From assembly GCA_944388635.1 (NCBI GenBank), contig CALXJN010000123.1, forward strand, positions 1 to 6,992: a DNA stretch of 6,992 nucleotides, given 5' to 3'. This document shows positions 4,438-6,992 of the stretch, piece by piece. The translations under genes were made by a program, and so were the position numbers. The notes under the pieces are model-generated. The model was not told the DNA's origin and ran no database searches. It saw nothing but the letters and a program-made list of their open reading frames with translations. This stretch comes from an uncultured Clostridia bacterium (GTDB taxonomy: Bacteria > Bacillota > Clostridia > TANB77 > CAG-508). Each line of letters begins with the position of its first letter. The first letter of the stretch is position 1.

Positions 4438-6517
4438 ATTATCTTTTGAGAATATGAAAAAAAGTGTAAAAGATTATGGAATATATTTTTTAACTTTGGT
4501 TCTAGGTGTTGCAATATTTTATATGTTTAATTCAATTGATAGTCAGCAGGCAATGCTAGAAATTTCAAGTTCAACAAGAGATATGATTAAATTAATGATA
4601 TCTATGCTTGGAGTAATATCTATATTTGTTGCAATAGTTCTTGGATTATTAATAGTGTATGCTAATAACTTTTTAATAAATAGAAGAAAAAAAGAATTTG
4701 GTATATATATGACACTTGGAATGGGCAAAAGACAAATTTCTAAAATAATTCTACTTGAAACAATTTTCGTAGGGATTATATCTTTAGCAGTTGGGATTTT
4801 GATAGGTGTAGTAGGATCACAATTTATGTCTGTATTAGTTGCAAAATTATTTGAAGCAGATATGGGAGAATATACCTTTGTATTTTCAGAAGAAGCATGT
4901 ATAAAAACTTGTATATATTTTGCTGTAATGTACATAGCAGTAATGATATTTAATACATTTACAATTTCAAGATATAAGTTGATTAATTTATTAAATGCAA
5001 ATAAGAAAAATGAAAGAGTAAAGATAAAAAATCCAATAATTTCAATTATTATATTTGTTTTAGCTAGTTGTATGTTAGGCTTGGCATATTACAAAGTAAC
5101 AGCAGAAGTAAATGAAATAGATAGAATAGATAAAATTCTACCTCCAATTGTCATGGGAGTTGTAGCAACAATACTAATATTTTGGTCTTTATCTGGATTT
5201 ATTTTAAAAGTTTTGCAAATGGCAAAAAAGATATACTTAAGTGGTACAAATATGTTTGTATTAAGGCAAATTAATAATAAGATTAACACAACAGTAGTAA
5301 GCATGAGCGTAATATGTCTAATGCTATTTATGACAATTTCAATATTATCATCAAGTTTATCTTTAAGAAATACAATGCAAAGTGAATTAGTAGAAGTTAC
5401 GCCTGTAGATTTGAATTTATATAAAACAGCTAATTTGCCAGAAAAATATAAGAGGTATGGAGTAGAAATAACCACAACAAAAGAACAAAGAGAAGATTCA
5501 AGAATAACTGTAAAAGAGACACTTGAAAAAAATGGGCTTGATATGAATTTACTTAAAGATATAGTTGAAATACCAATATATGCAAGCAATGATATGACTA
5601 TGGAAGATTTTTTCGGAGATGAAGCGGATGAAGTAAAAAAACAGTATAAAAATTTGAATTATGACACAGCAGAGCAAATAGTTAAAATATCTGATTATAA
5701 TAAAATTGCCAAATTGTACGGACTAGAAGAATATAGCTTAAATAATGATGAATATATAATTATTTGTGATTTTGACAATATGGAAGCTTTAAGAAATCTA
5801 GCTTTAAGTAAATCTGATAAAAATCCTTTAACAATAGGAGGAAAGACATATTATTCTAAGTATAAAGAATGCAAAGAGGGCTATGTAACGATGTCAACAA
5901 GCCACACAAATGCAGGAATAATACTTGTTCCAGATAATTGTAATTTGAAAGAGGAGGAAAAGGAACAATCTTTCCTTGCGGCAAATTATAATGCAACAAC
6001 AGAAGAAGAGAAGCAAGAAATAGAAAAAATATTCATGGATGATAGTTCTATTCTTATGCAAAACTTAGAAGAAAAAGGAATAATGCTAGACGGATTTACT
6101 AAAATTGCTTTAATAGAGGCAAGTGTTGGAATTGCAACAATAGTTACGTTTATTGCAATATATTTAGGAGTAATATTCTTAATTGCAAGTGCAGCAATAC
6201 TTGCTTTAAAACAATTAACAGAGAGTTCTGATAATAAACAAAGATATACCATATTAAGGAAAATCGGTTGTGATGAGAAAATGATAAATAAGGCATTATT
6301 CTGGCAGATAGGAATATTTTTTATGATGCCACTAGTGCTTGCAATAATTCACTCAATTTTCGGAATAAGGTTTGCACTTTCTCTAATGGCAGGACTTGCA
6401 AGTTATGAAGAATTGATACCTTCTGTTATTGCAACAATTATAATTCTTGGTACAATATATGGTGCATATTTTATCGCAACATACGTTGGAAGCAAAAATA
6501 TAATAAGAGAAGAATAG
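4424..6517 (+). CDS. ABC transporter permease, BceB-like, FtsX-type (697 aa)
   Basis: Membrane subunit paired with the preceding ATPase. Hydrophobic segments lie at about 18-36, 57-80, 110-137, 159-182, 204-223, 239-262, 287-310, 565-596, 626-646 and 666-686. That makes ten spans with a large outside domain of roughly 250 residues (311-561) between spans 7 and 8, the hallmark of BceB-type permeases. The FtsX-like coupling regions are seen at RRKKEFGIYMTLGMGKRQI (88-106) and near RYTILRKIGCDEKMI (607-621). In this class the large loop takes part in ligand recognition and the permease signals flux to the partner kinase, which fits the kinase having almost no sensor loop. GGAGGTGAT (4411-4419) precedes two adjacent ATG codons (4424 and 4427); either may start. 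The length is slightly above the common 640-670. Substrate unknown. No in-frame CGG. Confidence 0.93.
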   Translation: MMLFKLSFENMKKSVKDYGIYFLTLVLGVAIFYMFNSIDSQQAMLEISSSTRDMIKLMISMLGVISIFVAIVLGLLIVYANNFLINRRKKEFGIYMTLGMGKRQISKIILLETIFVGIISLAVGILIGVVGSQFMSVLVAKLFEADMGEYTFVFSEEACIKTCIYFAVMYIAVMIFNTFTISRYKLINLLNANKKNERVKIKNPIISIIIFVLASCMLGLAYYKVTAEVNEIDRIDKILPPIVMGVVATILIFWSLSGFILKVLQMAKKIYLSGTNMFVLRQINNKINTTVVSMSVICLMLFMTISILSSSLSLRNTMQSELVEVTPVDLNLYKTANLPEKYKRYGVEITTTKEQREDSRITVKETLEKNGLDMNLLKDIVEIPIYASNDMTMEDFFGDEADEVKKQYKNLNYDTAEQIVKISDYNKIAKLYGLEEYSLNNDEYIIICDFDNMEALRNLALSKSDKNPLTIGGKTYYSKYKECKEGYVTMSTSHTNAGIILVPDNCNLKEEEKEQSFLAANYNATTEEEKQEIEKIFMDDSSILMQNLEEKGIMLDGFTKIALIEASVGIATIVTFIAIYLGVIFLIASAAILALKQLTESSDNKQRYTILRKIGCDEKMINKALFWQIGIFFMMPLVLAIIHSIFGIRFALSLMAGLASYEELIPSVIATIIILGTIYGAYFIATYVGSKNIIREE

Positions 6518-6547
6518 GTTATATAAGGAAAATATAGAAACAAACTG

Positions 6548-6575
6548 TTGTCATTTAGTAGGCATGCTATAAAAT
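6548..6575 (+). promoter_or_regulatory. Weak promoter-like element after the permease
   Basis: TTGTCA (6548-6553) is followed after 16 bp by TAAAAT (6570-6575). The overlapping TGCTATAAA (6565-6573) also looks like an extended -10. Any transcript would run only about 80 nt to the terminator ending at 6661. In DNA this AT-rich, such matches arise by chance, so this is a tentative call. Confidence 0.25.
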
Positions 6576-6634
6576 AGATAGATATAGTTGTAAATAATGT
6601 TTGCTAAAAGTGGCTATGTTTTAGAACTGTTTTT

Positions 6635-6661
6635 AAGGTAGGTATAGAGCCTACCTTTTTT
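6635..6661 (+). terminator. Intrinsic terminator of the transporter operon
   Basis: AAGGTAGG (6635-6642) pairs with CCTACCTT (6650-6657) around a 7-base loop, with an unbroken run of six T at 6656-6661. This is a clear rho-independent terminator, about 120 bp after the permease stop codon. Confidence 0.85.
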
Positions 6662-6693
6662 CATACTTTTTACAAAATTGGTAGATTTTGTAC

Positions 6694-6722
6694 TTGACAG
6701 TTAAGTTAGTTTAAGTTAAAAT
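6694..6722 (+). promoter_or_regulatory. Strong consensus promoter with direct repeats in the spacer
   Basis: A perfect -35 TTGACA (6694-6699), a 17-bp spacer and -10 TAAAAT (6717-6722). The spacer and -10 edge contain TTAAGTT twice (6701-6707 and 6711-6717), one helical turn apart, which could be a repressor site. A second pair, CGCTAATTG/CGCTAATTA (6731-6748), lies at the expected transcription start. This is the best promoter in the window, yet no ORF follows within about 250 bp. Confidence 0.7.
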
Positions 6723-6728
6723 CAAAAT

Positions 6729-6890
6729 AACGCTAATTGCGCTAATTATCACGATTTTGTTCTCTTATGACGAAAAAATAAAATGTAGTAATAGCAAAGG
6801 TTTCCTCCTACGAACAATTTAGTAAATTATAAAATTTTCACATATTTAAAAGATGAATTGTAAAAAATAATACAATGTCATCTTTTTTTT
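6729..6890 (+). ncRNA. Candidate small RNA or regulatory leader (promoter to terminator, about 160 nt)
   Basis: A consensus promoter (6694-6722) is followed by a gene-free stretch and a strong terminator ending at 6890, which defines a transcript of about 160 nt. I do not recognise it as 6S, SRP, tmRNA, RNase P or a known riboswitch. It contains TTTCCTCCTACG (about 6801-6812), complementary to Shine-Dalgarno sequences; eight bases match AGGAGGAA in front of the 65-aa gene. It could be a trans-acting RNA or a terminator-controlled leader of the gene at 6975. It accounts for much of the 457-bp gene-free region. Confidence 0.4.
6848..6890 (+). terminator. Strong intrinsic terminator upstream of the last gene
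   Basis: AAAAGATGA (6848-6856) pairs with TCATCTTTT (6878-6886), and ATTGTA (6857-6862) pairs with TACAAT (6871-6876), with one bulged G at 6877 and an 8-base A-rich loop. Eight T follow at 6883-6890. It ends the transcript from the 6694 promoter or acts as an attenuator for the gene at 6975. Confidence 0.8.
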
Positions 6891-6899
6891 GAATTTATA

Positions 6900-6928
6900 A
6901 TGAAAATTTAAAAAATAAATGCTATAAT
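6900..6928 (+). promoter_or_regulatory. Promoter of the last gene
   Basis: A perfect TATAAT lies at 6923-6928, and the weak -35 candidate ATGAAA (6900-6905) sits 17 bp upstream. Transcription would start near 6935, about 40 nt before the ATG at 6975. A separate promoter after the terminator suggests that the upstream 160-nt transcript is an independent RNA rather than only a leader. Confidence 0.5.
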
Positions 6929-6974
6929 GTGTATAAAGTTAATTAAAGCGAACAAGTTAAGGAGAGATAGATTT

Positions 6975-6992
6975 ATGACTAAACAACAAATA
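6975..6992 (+). CDS. Start of an unidentified gene (first six codons only)
   Basis: ATG at 6975 follows AAGGAG (6959-6964) at ten bases and a TATAAT at 6923-6928. Only MTKQQI is visible, so no function can be given. The ribosome site and promoter make a real gene start likely. Confidence 0.6.

Noticed and set aside
6615..6632. GTTTTAGAACTG resembling the start of a type II CRISPR repeat or tracrRNA partner
   Set aside because: Single occurrence with no second repeat, spacer pattern or cas gene. It lies in the operon's 3' untranslated region just before a terminator.
6773..6815. Minus-strand ten-codon ORF starting TTG behind a GGAGG-like sequence
   Set aside because: It lies inside the + strand candidate RNA, has a rare start and no minus-strand promoter that I could find.

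Overview
The DNA is very AT-rich, uses AGA/AGG for almost every arginine, and has strong AGGAGG ribosome sites and sigma-A-type promoters. Every supported gene is on the + strand. This suggests a low-GC Firmicute, most likely a Clostridia member. The species cannot be named from this window.

Layout. (1) 1-920: the 3' two-thirds of mtaB, the radical-SAM enzyme that makes ms2t6A37 in tRNA. (2) 929-1331: three operator-like direct repeats with an 11-bp period, a promoter, a 65-residue protein with three FLxQ[DE][IV] motifs, and a hairpin. (3) 1375-1828: a promoter, a 41-residue basic protein, a 21-bp perfect inverted repeat and a terminator. (4) 1838-6517: a BceRS/BceAB-type module made of an OmpR-family response regulator, an intramembrane-sensing histidine kinase, an ABC ATPase and a 10-TM FtsX-type permease. 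Modules like this usually sense and resist cell-wall-active peptide antibiotics. (5) 6518-6974: a 457-bp gene-free stretch with a terminator, a strong promoter followed about 165 bp later by another terminator (a candidate small RNA or leader), and a final promoter and ribosome site for a gene that has only six codons in the window.

Main observation. mtaB and the kinase gene each look frameshifted twice. At all four places the zero-frame codon is CGG, and skipping its C (reading NNN-c-GGN) restores the family-like protein. By hand count these are the only four in-frame CGG codons in the window. About fifteen other CGG trinucleotides lie out of frame inside genes and do no harm. Four unrelated mutations or random sequencing errors would not be expected to give this pattern. 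It suggests that in this organism CGG is not read as a normal triplet but triggers a +1 shift, or that CGGN is read as a four-base codon. Two further points fit. The corrected kinase is 339 residues, normal for BceS-type kinases. The corrected mtaB ends at 920, just before the operator repeats, instead of running through them.

How the genes may work together. The kinase senses through the transporter and phosphorylates the regulator, which activates the ATPase/permease promoter. The half-sites upstream of the ATPase gene ([CT]GT[AG]A[CG], 11-bp step, A-rich spacers) resemble those upstream of the 65-residue protein, so that small protein may belong to the same regulon.
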